Assembly (NCBI GenBank): GCA_018806915.1
Contig: JAGKQI010000004.1
Coordinates: 62,001-126,000, forward strand
Length of the DNA stretch: 64,000 bases
Origin: Phytophthora colocasiae
Taxonomy: Eukaryota; Oomycota; Peronosporomycetes; Peronosporales; Peronosporaceae
Direction of reading: 5' to 3'
Shown: piece by piece, positions 33,297-44,486 of the stretch
Numbering within the stretch: the first letter of the stretch is position 1
Layout of the letters: each line of letters starts with the position of its first letter
Made by a program: the position numbers and the translations under genes
Notes under the pieces: model-generated
Database searches by the model: none
The model's input: the letters and a program-made list of their open reading frames with translations, nothing else
What the model was told of the DNA's origin: nothing

Positions 33297-34240
33297 TCAA
33301 ATGACTTGTGGTGTCAGAACGACATTGATCTCATCGATAGACACCATCTTCGCGGTGGCATTAATTGTTTTTGCGGAAATGTGGGTGGGTTTTCTGCGTC
33401 TGAAACTGAGCTGACGGAGACGCGAAGCAAATTCTACAAAGGGTCCACCAGCTTTAATCGCATCTAGCACCAGCCGTAGCGAAAGAATACGAGAACGCTT
33501 TGAGCCACGAGCACAACTTGATGGATGCATGCTAGCAACGCGCTTCGGAGCCGGACTTGAAGAATGTGTGCCTTCGCCTCGTGGTGCATCACTCTCTTTT
33601 GAGTTGTTTTCAACATCACCAGGAACAGTTTTGTCCATGTCATTATTGGCCTTTCCATCATCGATATTTCCACTACCGGCACAAATTCCAACACTTTTGT
33701 CATTGCCATCATCACGACTTTCACCATCACTACCACTTCGCTCGCAACCGTTTCCACTAGCATCACAGTAAATAGATTCATCACCTGTATCGCCACCATC
33801 ACGATGCTCACCGGACCGACCCTTTGGTGCACCACCACCAGATCCTTCAGAATAGTATTTAATAAATCTGGAAACCCATGATTTCTGAGTGTACGGATTG
33901 GGAATATCACGGTTAAACTCATCAATACTTCTGCAATAAAACAGAAGATCAGCCGGCGTGCACGTTGCGTCTTCTTGAAACGATCGAAGTACTCCAGCAC
34001 TCTCTCTTTATACGGCTTCATTTTCCGCTTCGGGCCAGCACCCGATTTCCTCTTGCGATCGGATCCTTTTATTTTATCCAATTTGTCCCAATATTTTTTC
34101 TTCCAACCACGGAGCGACGATTCCTTCACCTTCATCTCATGCGCCGCCTCTGCAATCTCCCACTCAGGATGCTCCTTCCATCTACGTAGAAAGCCGAGCT
34201 TCTCACACTCTGAGCGCTGCACACACACCCGCTTTGCCAT
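33297..34240 (-). pseudogene. HTH DNA-binding protein, N-terminal part of the protease gene
   Basis: From the ATG at 34240 the protein has a helix-turn-helix-like start: RWKEHPEWEIAEAAHEMKV, ESSLRGWKKKYWDKLDKIKG, then a basic PKRKMKPYKERVLEYFDRF. After about residue 95 the frame shifts; the true continuation in the neighbouring frame reads SIDEFNRDIPNPYTQKSWVS, then a Gly/Asp/Ser-rich linker and KRSRILSLRLVLDAIKAGG. Such HTH plus linker plus C48 layouts occur in oomycete transposon proteins. The link to the protease domain at 30735 is inferred from strand and order. Confidence 0.6.
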
Positions 34241-34330
34241 TGCTCTCGTTACCTGCGACGGTGATTCCTAGAAATGAGTGGAGAGAGTAGATTGACGGAG
34301 AGCCAGACCCTTATCAGATATAGAATCAGA

Positions 34331-34507
34331 TCGCGCGAGTAAACTCTAGTCTGACACAAATGCAACATAACTCGCGCGAGTAAACTCTAGTCTGACACAT
34401 ATGCAACATAACTCGCGAGTAAACTCTAGTCTGACACAAATGCAACATAGCTCGCGCGAGTAAACTCTAGTCTGACACAAATGCAACATAACTCGCGCGA
34501 GTAAACC
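34331..34507. repeat. 41-bp tandem repeat, four and a partial copy
   Basis: The unit starts at the palindrome CTCGCGCGAG, continues TAAACTCTAGTCTGACACAA and ends ATGCAACATAA. Copies differ by one to four bases. It sits upstream of the HTH/protease gene and downstream of the recombinase gene. It could be promoter-associated binding sites; it is not a CRISPR array. Confidence 0.85.
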
Positions 34508-34647
34508 CCATGACACACCTTTGATCTGGTGAATACGCGTAGATAGATAAACGATCATTGCTCAGTGTCTATAGTGCGTATATTAATACGACTAACTACG
34601 CGTGAAGAATTCCTTAAATTTATCTGGTGCTGGGTCCTCCACTGCTC

Positions 34648-36624
34648 CTATCTTGACTCGGGAAGTATGCGCATCGATGAGATGGTTGAGTTCCCTTCTC
34701 TGTGCAGTCTTCGTAGTTGCTTCAGAACTGACGAGCCGTTCCTGCTCTTGATATTGTGAACAAGAAAGAAATCAATCAAAGCAGCTTCTGCTTCTTTCCC
34801 AACGCGAAATACTTGACTTGAGTAATTGCTTGAGGACGGGTCAAGCACGAATACTTTTGCCAGAAACAATTTCAGATAATTTGTGATCTGGTTGTATGTT
34901 GACTTCTGCTGCCGGTTTTCACACTCATCCCACATCCGAGGTGTCTTAGCATACCACTCGTACCAAACTGCGGCAGGCGACTTTGGATGTGCCTTCGATC
35001 CGCATGGTTTTTCACCTTTTGTATGGTTAAGATCGCTTGATGGTACAACATCAGAGATACGACAAGGATCTCCGGCTTCCTGTGAAGCTACGCGCTTCTC
35101 CAGAGTCTCCACGCGCTTAGATAAATCTTGGTTCAGCGCTACAAGCTCACTGATAACACAGTTCTGGTGATTAATTAGCTTTTCCTCCCGTGTAAATGTC
35201 TCCTGCTCAGTTCCTGCACATTCCAGCTCCTTTGTAGTAATGAGACACTGCAATTCCGAGCTCCACGCCAATAACTGCGTCTTTGTGATTCCAAGGGCAA
35301 CGAGACACTGCCGCATTCTACTGACATACAAACACATTGGATAGCGCTCCAAAACTTCGGGAAAATGCTGGATCATAGTAGCCGTAAGTACCTCGGCGAC
35401 TTTAACATCCAGTTTCATGTCCACCGCGGTAGATTCGAGGCTTGCGGCGAATAAAAGATTGCACAATTTGTGCATCTCGTGCTGGGTTGCACTGTCAAAA
35501 GCCGAAAATGTTGCTACAATCGGCTTTTCGTTTGACTTCCACCCGCTTAAAACTCGTGAAACCTTTTTATCTTCAGTCGCCGTATTGAATACATAAGCAA
35601 ATGCCTTGTTTGTAGCAGTCATATTCCAGGACCCTCGATCATAAATCCACTGCGCTGACAGAGAAGGATCTACATTAGCATGCTGCGCTCCACCTCGCCG
35701 AAACGAGTGAGATGATAAGTTTTCGGTAAGTTTAGCGCGCGCCTGCGATCAGAAGCTGATTTCACAATTCTATTCACGAAACCTTGCATCTTCATGCTTT
35801 CGTCCTGCTTCCGTGTTTTTTTTCTCTGGGGCACCGGTGGGTGGAATTATATCCGAGCAATTCATTAACGCTTCAGCAAGGGGAATTTCCGTGGGGGAAA
35901 ACGACACGTCATCATTGTCCAAGCTGGTCTTGGGGTGCTGAAGTAGTTGACTAGTGGGAGAGTCTTGCATTGCAAGTGCAATTCCTAGATCGTGCAACGG
36001 GCACGTAATAAAACAGTCCTTATCTGGGTACAGGGAAAGCCCTTGCTCTTCTGCAGTCTTTATCCGGATGAGACGTATGAAAACAACTCCGTCTGCAGTC
36101 ACTGAGAGGTTGGCTTTAGTTACAATCGCCAAGTCTGAGGCTCTCCCAAATGCAAACCATACAAAGTAAGCAATGCAGCATCCTGATAGTCTTTTTCACT
36201 GGAAGCATCGTAGTAAATTCCATCCACGAGAATCTTCAAGTCTTTTATCGTACACGCTGGGGCTTTCTTAGCTGGCCCTCCATCTTGCCTTCTCATGCAG
36301 TGCTTTTCTAACGTCTGAGCCATTTTTAAGAGTTTCTTTTCGATCACATGCCGGTTCTTTGGGTAAGAATCAAGCAGCCAGTTCTTGACATGACATGATA
36401 GAGTTTTTAGCCAGATATTTTCTGTCTCTCCCTTCCAAAAACGCCAGATATACAGCAGAACGGTCCATCAACTTAATGAAAACAGATCCTTCAGTATCTC
36501 CAAGTAGCACACTCGCGATAAATGCCATCGTTACACCTTCAGAAGATAGATAACGAGTAAACGTGTTGATAGCAGTCTGCTTAGCGCGTTGTGAATTAAT
36601 CGGAGCCAGATCTTGGAGACTCAT
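34648..36624 (-). pseudogene. Crypton tyrosine recombinase (YR) gene, frameshifted
   Basis: Site-specific recombinase that moves the element through circular DNA. Start at 36624 (MSLQDLAPINSQRAKQTAIN), then YLAFLEGRDRKYLAKNSIM, EKKLLKMAQTLEKHCMRRQD, and VWFAFGRASDLAIVTKANLS with the first catalytic Arg. LSSHSFRRGGAQHAN (about 35720) carries the HxxR pair, and WNMTATNKAFAYVFNTATED the region of the nucleophilic Tyr. The C-terminal part has a coiled coil (ALNQDLSKRVETLEKRVAS) and a conserved WYEWYAKTPRMWDECENRQQ block resembling the GCR1-like domain of Cryptons. Frameshifts near 36370, 36150 and 35735 break it. Catalytic residues are kept. Confidence 0.88.
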
Positions 36625-36701
36625 TCTTGTAGATGTCTTCTCTCGTTAATTGTTTAGAAGTCAAGCGCTGGAACACGACAGATATCAAATGACTCGATAT
36701 A

Positions 36702-37499
36702 CAGCGGGTCCAAAAAGTCAGCACCCCCCCCCCTCTTTGTACCCAACTTCAACAGCAACGAATTTATTCCGCACGGTTTAGTACTTCGTGTGCCCTCCCT
36801 TCTTGTCTATCACTGTTTTTAATCTCTCCGGCATTGACAAGACGCAACGTTTAACCACATCATCATCTATACTAAACCAAATCGCGCGCAGCTTAACCTT
36901 GAGATCATTTGAATTAGCCGTAACTCCCGTAGGCATCCAGACGTGAGCTGTGCCGTGTGTGCCGGCGCATTGTCATGCACGAACAGCGTATCTCCAGAGA
37001 CCCAACAAGGACATCGTAATTCGGATTTCATTGCGCAGCACACGTCCGTATTAGTCGCCTGTAACCGATTCGTCGCAGAATGCAAAGTCTCCACGCCGTC
37101 AGCTGTGATCCAGCTCCAGACCATGAGCGATTTTCATGCATAGATGCTTGCTAATTCGTCGGCTGCCAATCCCCATCTGCCATTTGCAGCACGCGGTCGC
37201 GGAGGTCTTGGGAATGCTGCTTTCTTTGGCCACGCGGCATAGGGTGGAATGTGAAATGCGACAGAGGAAATATTTGTACAGTAGCTTTATGAATGGAGAT
37301 CGATGCACGTGTTCGCTGATTGGCGGAATTTTACTGTACCAATGAAAGCTTGTAAACCGAGCCTTCAGGCTAAAGCAAGCGTTTTACTGCGCATTGACTT
37401 ATTGGAGCACAGCGGAAAGCTGCAACATGCAGCGATTGCTATGGTTGCTGTTGAAGTTGGGTACAAAGAGGGGGGGGTGCTGACTTTTTGGACCCGCTG
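36702..37499 (-). mobile_element. Tc1/mariner-type element, internally decayed (798 bp)
   Basis: Flanked by TA on both sides (36700-36701, 37500-37501). Long terminal inverted repeats of about 58 bp start CAGCGGGTCCAAAAAGTCAG and include a poly-C run. Inside, on the minus strand, are an HTH fragment (37308 down to 37099) and a DDE transposase fragment with FVHDNAPAHTAQLTSGCL. It is too short for an intact transposase, so the copy is defective. It interrupts the right part of the Crypton-like element. Confidence 0.88.
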
Positions 37500-37515
37500 T
37501 ACAACTAGACTGACA

Positions 37516-37769
37516 CCTGTCGGCAAATGATTGGATATGTGAGCTATACGCTAAATACAGCACTTTTGTATAGGTGACAAACATATTTTTGCTGCCTTGC
37601 CGACATTATCTGTCTGCCGACTGTCGGCAGCATTTAACCCTAACCCTAAATATGTTGATTGGTTAAAATGGGGTTAATCCTTATTCTTATTCGGTAAAAA
37701 TAGCAGGCAGTGGTCTGTGGTTGGGTCATTGGGGCATACCGAGTCCAAGTCGTTTTGCATCTGTCGGCA
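37516..37769. repeat. Right-end TGTCGGCA/GCCGACA repeats of the Crypton-like element
   Basis: TGTCGGCA at 37518, GCCGACA near 37597, GCCGACTGTCGGC near 37616 and the terminal TGTCGGCA at 37762-37769. They mirror the left end. The stretch also holds TTTAACCCTAACCCTAAA, a short telomere-like run. Confidence 0.55.
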
Positions 37770-37775
37770 CCGTCA

Positions 37776-38558
37776 CTATATCATCCATGCCGCAGCCGCT
37801 TTTGGGGTCAAATTAGCTTTGTCTGAAGAAGTAATCAGAAAGCAAAATTCATTGTCAGTGGCTTTCAGGAGTTTGTTCACATCACGAGGCCGGACCAAAC
37901 GCGTGCATCCCACCTCCGAATGGTATCCATGAGTAAAATAATCGCGCAGCCGTGCGTCAGCACGCTGCCTTGGAGAGCGTCGTGGGCGACTGCATCGCTG
38001 TCCACCCACACACACTGCTGGCTGGACCGTCGGCCTCGGCCGCACCTTCTTGACAGTCCAGTCAATGATCGGGTTCACCTCCGCGAGCCACGGCATGCCT
38101 AGCATCACGTCGCACGCCTCCGGGATCTCCATCACGAATGCTCCAGTAGTGTAAATTGAAAAGTCAGGTAAGATAATAGAGAAAGATGTCGCTCGACGAG
38201 GAATGACTGCTTGTTTTCCGCCACCAAGGCGAATCGTCAGCGGCCGGGCGTGCTCGATGACACGAAGTCCCGCGCGCGCGACGAATTGCGGGCATACTGC
38301 ATTACACGATGCACCGCTGTCAATAAACGCAGAGACATGTTGGTCCAATACCAACCCGGACTGCTGCAGGTGACCATGAGGGGAGGATGCCTGGCGCATC
38401 AACACCACGTCGTCGCTATCGTAGTCGACGGGTGTTTGATGTCCAGGGGCTTGACGCTGTACTGCTGCATGGTCGACGGCAGTCGCATTCTCCTCGGTGG
38501 GGCGCCAGCCCACCGATTCTCCTAGTTTTTTTACGCACCAGGGCCTTTGCTGGGGCAT
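37776..38558 (-). pseudogene. Aspartic protease region of Gypsy element F
   Basis: Retropepsin-like: VSAFIDSGASCNAV is the active site, followed by TIRLGGGKQAVIPRRATS and EACDVMLGMPWLAEVNPIID. The frame ends at the left border, next to the Crypton-like insertion, and its RT continues at 30063 and below. The gag frame precedes it, separated by a stop. Confidence 0.88.
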
Positions 38559-38559
38559 T

Positions 38560-39685
38560 CTGGCGACTTATGACCCTTGACTCCGCATCTGAAACAAGTC
38601 GGTTCGGTACTACCTCCCGAACTTGGTATCGACTTCGACAGGGGTGGTGTACCAGACTTTGCAGGCTACTTGGTACTCGTTTTCCCTTGCTGGAAACGGC
38701 TCTGCTTTGGTGCACCTGCTGCCTGGCCTTGATTAGCTCTCGGGGTCTCACGTGAATCCTCAAAGCGTTGTGCGTGAACAATAGTGTCCTTAAGCGTGCG
38801 GGGGCAATTCTGCGAGACGTAAGAATTCGTGTCCGCGCGCAGATTCTGCTGGTAGAACCAGCGCTTCACGATTTCAGGCATGTTGATGTCCGACATGGAC
38901 AACAGCTGAGTAAACTTCGTGCTGTACTCTTGCTGCGTGGTCGTGACGCGCAAATCGTGCATCATGCTCAGCATTTTGAATTCGTAATCGTTGTCACGAT
39001 AGCGCGATCGAATTTGCTGTTTGAACAGCAGCCATGTACGGGGATTTGCGCCCATCGCGTGTTTGAATTCTCGGTACCAGGCCATGACGTCGACGCCCAG
39101 AAATGGGACGACCATTTCCACGAAGCGTGAATCGTTGCTGCTCATCTCGACCGTGTATGCTGCAAAGTGCTCTTCTATGTGGAATAGCCACAGCTCCAAA
39201 TCGTCCTCAACTCGCCCGTGAAACTTTGGCGGGTTCGCTTTCTGTTTCTGGCGATTGGCCCGTGCTTGCATCTCGTACATTTCTTGCTGGAATCGAGGCT
39301 GCTGCACCATGAACGCGTGCATTTGCTGCTGGCTCGTGGCCATAGACTGCTGCTGGAGTGAGAACATTCCCACGAGGTTAGCCAGCATCTGCGCGGTATC
39401 CGTCGCCGGTGGTAGGGCAGGTGCTGGCTGCGGCGAGACATAAGGCCCTTGTCCTGCCGAAGTTGCAGGTGGCGCTGACCCAGGGCGTACCAGCGGTACA
39501 GAGGGGGCAGGCCCGGGAAACACGGGTGGTGCTGGCCCTGGTGGATGGGGTGCCGGTGTCGTGGATCCCACCTTCACGCCTGCCGAAGGAGATGGTACCT
39601 CGGTGTGTTGCTCCTCCTCGGCCATAGTTTCATACTCAGCGTAGCCCTCGGTCCTCGGTACTTGGGATGCGTCCGTGGATTCCAT
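38560..39685 (-). pseudogene. gag: Gag of Gypsy element F
   Basis: The N-terminal 130 residues are Pro/Ala-rich, then KANPPKFHGRVEDDLELWLF and a capsid-like domain (VDVMAWYREFKHAMGANP, DLRVTTTQQEYSTKFTQLLS). A stop at 38666 precedes a zinc knuckle, CFRCGVKGHKSPEC, at about 38600-38559. The start at 39685 (MESTDASQVPRTEGYAEYET) is the first ATG of the frame. The early stop separates capsid from nucleocapsid. Confidence 0.85.
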
Positions 39686-40074
39686 TCGGGGAGCTTAATA
39701 TGGTCGAAGGTTGGGTGATTCGTCTTCGGTCAGCCGAGCGGTCTTCCTTGAGCTCATCAGCGGATGGACGAATCGTTTTGTACTTAACAGAGTATGTACG
39801 GTGTTGCCTCGAACAAAGCCTTCGGCTCTAATTTCGAAATTGTCTTGCCCTTAGTGATGCTTGACCTTGAGTCTTGTCTAGCTGCTTGCTAGGAGGCAAA
39901 TTGAAGACTGAATTAAATGCAAAAGGTGAACTACGACTTCCTGCTCTGCTATCAGCTCTCTTGTACCAATGCAACGGACGCACCCACTCGCATCCATGCG
40001 ATCGAGGGCAGGCACGCGCCTCTGCTTAATCCTTGTGCCCTGAGCGCCAGCAACGGACGGTAATCTCCGTTACA
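39686..40074 (-). repeat. Leader and probable 5' LTR of element F
   Basis: No gene is seen here. On the minus strand the right border at 40074 begins TGTAACGGAGATTACCG, a typical oomycete Gypsy LTR start. The left border is unclear (a TGTACGG at 39795 is one candidate) and no convincing primer site was found. Confidence 0.45.
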
Positions 40075-40220
40075 CTTGCTGGTTGCTTGGTAAATGCAAA
40101 AGTGAGATTCAGATTAGACAATGCCCGCACACGTCCCCTTCACTACGCTACGAGCTACACCCTTGCTGCCCTCACTGATGTGGTTGCAGTTGCAACTGCA
40201 ACGACAGGACTCTACGAAAG

Positions 40221-41693
40221 ATGTCCTTGAACTGCATCTTGGGCTCTGCTTGCCGACGAACTGCAACCACGAGTTCTGGAGCTACTCGATGGGTTCGCGA
40301 GATGGAAGCTATCGGGTACATTCGCCGCTCAACCTCTCCTCATGGAGCTCTGATATTCTGCGTCCGCAAACCGGATGGCTGGCGAATTGTACGTGACTTC
40401 CGAGCGATGAACCTCAATACTGTCCGGCGTACAATGCCAATGCCAGGAAAAGAAAAAATTCTGGAAAGGATGCAGGGTGCGTACTATTACTCCTGTCTCG
40501 ACCTGCTCAGTGGATACTACCAGTTCAGGATGCGGGAAGCGGACATCCCGTACACGGCGTTCCAGGCCCCAGATGGTCTCTACGAGTATTTAGTTGTCCC
40601 AATGGGCTTGTCTAATGCTCCAGCAACTTTCAACGATGGTATTCGGAGAATTCTTAGTGATCTGGGGGAGATTTGTCAAAGTTACTTCGATGACATATAC
40701 GCATTCACGCGGAGTACTAGTCTGCAGGAGCATTTGAACGCTTTGGATCGAGTTTTTGCGCGACTGGATGAGCACAAATTCTTTGTGAAGCTCAGCAAAT
40801 GTGTGTTTTGTGCAGACTCCATTCCTTGCTTGGGTGATATTGTCGGTCGTGATGGTGTCTGGATCAGCCCCAACAAGGTGAGAGTCATTGAAGACTGGCC
40901 ACGCCCAGCTACGAGACATGATCTGCAGTCATTCCTCGGTACAGCTGCGTACGTTCAACGGTTGTGTCGCCAATTTGCTGACGATGCCGGACCTCTTATC
41001 AACTTACTGAATGCGAAGAGCAAGCAGGTGGCATGGACTCCTACTTTGACAGAACATTTTGAGCAATTAAAGGCGAAGATTGGTCAAACCCCAGTTCTTG
41101 CCATTCCTGATTTCGACAAGGACTTCTTCATGAGAATGGACGCATACGACTTTGCAGTAGGAGGAGTCATATACCAACAGGAAGTACACGATGGCGTTGA
41201 GATTGAAAGGCCCGTTGTCTTTGCCGAACGGAAGTACAAGCCAGCGGAGTTGAACTACTCCATTCGTGAAAAGGAGCTTCTAGCCATTTTGTTCGGCCTT
41301 CGGACCTGGCGAGTGTATCTCTTGGACAGTTTGTTGTGGATACCGATTAACAAGAGTTTAGAGACAGTGTTCAAGCAAAAGTCAATCACGCGTCGTATTG
41401 CTAGATGGTATGATGAACTGGCGGAATACTCGTTTCAAATTCGATACATCAAAGGAGCAGAGAACATCGTCTCTGATGGTATTTCGCGCAGGCCAGATTT
41501 CATGGCAAACGCTGAACCAGTTACACTCCTGCGATTTCAACTCGTCAGCAAGTGCGCCAGAGAGTCGATGCCTCTCTTTCGGCAACAGTGGCTGAAGCGA
41601 TTCGACGGTATGATGAAGATGACACGACCAAAGCCCTGCTGCGTCTACTGGGCCCTGGATACTCAGCTAAAGAGGGTGAATCGACTCCACTAG
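40221..41693 (+). pseudogene. RT and RNase H of Gypsy element H
   Basis: Plus-strand pol fragment. RT blocks: WRIVRDFRAMNLNTVRRTMP, YSCLDLLSGYYQFRMREADI, YEYLVVPMGLSNAPATF and the catalytic CQSYFDDIYAFTRS. Then the RNase H: FFMRMDAYDFAVGGVIYQQE and NYSIREKELLAILFGLRTWR, ending EYSFQIRYIKGAENIVSDGI. The frame is open for 490 codons although everything around it is broken; its start codon is set by a frameshift and the sequence upstream (40075-40220) is decayed coding sequence. It abuts the LTR of element F. Confidence 0.85.
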
Positions 41694-42402
41694 CAGCTCC
41701 ACGGCTATTGGAACGCTACTCATTGATCGGTGGCAAGCTCTATTACCAAGCGAGACATCATGATGCACCTCGACTCGTCTTACCACGAGTACGGGAATTG
41801 TTGGAGCATGTCTGCGAGGAGTTCCACGATAGTCCGCCATCCTGGTATCGACCGCACATGCCGCCTAATCGACGAGCACTACTACTGGCCGCGCATGTTC
41901 AGTGATATCACGAAATGTGTGAAAGGATGTGAAATTTGTGCTCGAAGCAAGGCTCGACACGAGAGACCTCCCGGACTGTTGAACAGCCACGACATTCCAA
42001 CTCAGCGATGGAGTCACATTGCGATGGACTTCATCACTGGCCTACCAACGACGCATCGAGACCACGATAGCGTTATGGTCGTGATTGATCATTTAACGAA
42101 GAGGGTCCATTTTGTAGCCGGGAAGGGCACAGATGCGGCTAATGATGTTGCAGTGCGCTTTCACAAGGAAATCTTTCGACTGCATGGTTTGCCAAATGTG
42201 TTGTTTCAGACCGCGATGCCAAGTTCACTTCAAGCTTTTGGAAGAAGTTGTGTGAGCTGTTAAGCGTGCGGCAAAAGATGACAACCGCGTTCAGGCCTCA
42301 AGGGGACGGTATTAGCGAGAGATTGAACCAGACGCTGGAGAACTACTTGAGAGCTTTTTCGAATGCAGACTCGGATGACTGGGATGACCATCTCTGCCCA
42401 TC
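41552..42402 (+). pseudogene. Integrase of Gypsy element H, truncated
   Basis: Zinc finger region (YYWPRMFSDITKCVKGCEIC), catalytic Asp in SHIAMDFITGLPTTH, second Asp in SDRDAKFTSSFWKK after a frameshift near 42208, and Glu in GDGISERLNQTLENYL. It is cut after DDWDDHLCP at about 42402, where protease-coding sequence of another Gypsy element begins. Three frames are used. Confidence 0.85.
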
Positions 42403-42810
42403 CCGCGGCAGTCATTGGAGGAGCTGATCGAGCTCGGCGCGGATGTGGAGGTGCGGCCTCTTCAAGATGACGAGAAGGTTACGGTGGCAGGAGGTGCTGT
42501 CATTGTGTGCCACGAATCGGTTAAATTGGATCTGCGTCTACAAACCGTCGCCGGCCCGGTGCATCTCGCAGATGTGGTCTGTATCGTGCTGAAGGGACAG
42601 GAGGAAGAGTTCATCCTGGGTAATGACATGCTGGTCTCACTGGGTATTGATGTGAATGCGCAACTGTCACAGCTGGCGGGAGGTCGTGTTGTCGAAGATC
42701 ACGATCCATTTGATCCCGCCGAGCCCCGAGCAATAAGCCCCGATGACGTTCGTAATCTCCTGGAAGCCGTGGTAGCTGCAGCTGGAGACAACGGCTTTCC
42801 ACCCGATTAG
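42403..42810 (+). pseudogene. Protease region of Gypsy element E
   Basis: A retropepsin-like C-terminal half: AGPVHLADVVCIVLKGQEEE, FILGNDMLVSLGIDVNAQL. The DTG/DSG active site is missing because the left end is cut. The RT frame of the same element follows. Confidence 0.7.
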
Positions 42811-42816
42811 CTGCCA

Positions 42817-44486
42817 GTGCTTCTTGACCACGTGATGGAATTCGAGGATGTGTTCCGGATTGAGCTCGGCAACGATCCACCCGCAAATGTGGAGCCGCTG
42901 CGCATTACGATTCAGGATGGAGCTCAACCGTACCGGACACGCCCTCGCCGTTATGCACCAGCACAGAGCAGTTTCCATCGAGCACACACGCAGAAGCTTT
43001 TGGACATGGGTTTTCATCCGCAGGAACCAACAGAGTCATTGGGCGTGTGCCGCAGTGCCGGTGCCAAAGGCTGGCCGTCCGTCGGAATTTCGGCTGACGA
43101 TTGACTATAGGCCAGTCAACGCAGTCACTGTCCCAATTGCTGGAACGGCTCCCGATCTAGCTGCAGCAGCTCGCTGTGTACGTAGTGTCTGTGGTTTTGC
43201 TACATTCGATATGACTAATGGCTTCACGCAGCTTCCGCTCCATCCTGACAGTTAGGAGATCATGAGTTTTGTGACGGATGATGCGGTATTTACTACCGCA
43301 AGGGGCGACAGATTCAGCTCTTTATTTCCAGAGCCAACTGCAGGTAGTGTTCCGAGAAATGCTGTACAAGAACCTACTTATCTGGATTGATGACTTACTG
43401 GTCTTTGCGTCTTCCCCGGCAGCATTTATAGATGCTTTGAGAACATTCTTTGGCCGTGTTCGAGCAGTGGGACTGAAACTCAGCGCACCCAAGAGTTGTT
43501 TGTTCAAGACGGAGACGAAGTGGTGCGGGCGATTGTTCAGTGGTGAAGGGATCAAGCATGATCCTTCACGGGTGAGTGCGTTGCAGTCACTACCTCTGCC
43601 GACTACTGCTGCCGATTTGCAGCAGTTGCTCTGCGCTGCTGGCTGGCTACGAGACTCCATTATGGACTACAGTCGCGTCATGCAGCCGCTACATATCCTC
43701 CTCGAAGCCGCTTTGAAGCAGGTCGGACGGACCAAGAGATTGGCGGTAGGGTTCACGTTGCAATGGAGCGAGGACAACATTGCTGCTTTCCACCGCGCCC
43801 GCCGACTCTATCGACGACGCAGCTTTTGCACTTTCCAGATGACTCAGCAACTGTTTGCGTTTTTAGCGACGCATCAGAGCGCGGATGGGGTCTTTTAATT
43901 TCCCTAGTTCGAACTGCTGCTGTGTAAGAGCGGCGTTTTCAACGACACTGAGCAGCGGTGGAGCGTTATTGAAAAGGAGGCATTCCCAATCATTTTCGCT
44001 GCTCGCAATCTAGGATACTTGTTGGTGCGCCGTGGTGGTTTTCGCCTTTACTGCGACCACAAGAATTTGATTTTTGTCTTCGCACCGGATAAAGATGTCA
44101 AGCGACACGTGCGTGGCAAGCTCTAGCGATGGGTACTCTCACTCACTGGTCTCAACTTTCAGGTCGAGCACATCATGGTGCAGATAATTTGTGGGCCGAC
44201 TTACTTTCGCGTTGGGGACTCCCTCCGACGGAGGTGGGGTGAGGAAGCAATGCAAATTCATCACGCGCAGTCGTGTCCGTGAACTAGCTGATGCCGCTTC
44301 TACAGACAGCGATGTGGACGTTTCGATGGCTAGACCTGATGACGACACTGCCGAAGTCAATCAGCCCACTACCATCATCTCGGAAGATGAACCTGCTGCA
44401 GTCGCTGGCGCAGACACTATTAGCAGCGATGGACCACCTCAGCGACTCCGGATGCATACGAAAGACTCTGATTTTCCTTCATTCAC
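42817..44486 (+). pseudogene. RT and RNase H of Gypsy element E, heavily broken
   Basis: The RT start reads HVMEFEDVFRIELGNDPPAN, LTIDYRPVNAVTVPIAG and FATFDMTNGFTQLPLHPDS. After a stop come LYFQSQLQVVFREMLYKNLL and IWIDDLLVFASSPAAFIDAL (catalytic IDD). The RNase H follows with GWGLLISL, EKEAFPIIFAARNLGYLLVR and CDHKNLIFVFAPDKDVKRHV in changing frames. It ends near 44486 against the antisense ORF of element B, without integrase. Confidence 0.8.

Larger units (their letters stand above)
30064..37769 (-). mobile_element. Crypton-like element carrying a tyrosine recombinase and a C48 protease gene (7.7 kb)
   Basis: It splits Gypsy element F between protease and RT. The ends are TGCCGACA and its inverse TGTCGGCA. 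GCCGACA/TGTCGGC motifs recur near both ends (30064-30094 and 37516-37769). It contains, all on the minus strand, a tyrosine recombinase gene, a 41-bp tandem repeat, an HTH protein and a C48 peptidase. A mariner element lies inside its right part. A clear target duplication was not found. Whether recombinase and protease genes form one transposon or two nested ones cannot be decided here. Confidence 0.6.

Noticed and set aside
34331..34507. CRISPR-like array
   Set aside because: The repeats are contiguous with no unique spacers, the genome is eukaryotic and no cas gene is present.
37632..37650. Telomere or telomere-seeding site
   Set aside because: Only two and a half CCCTAA-like units, internal, inside a transposon end; too little for an interstitial telomere call.
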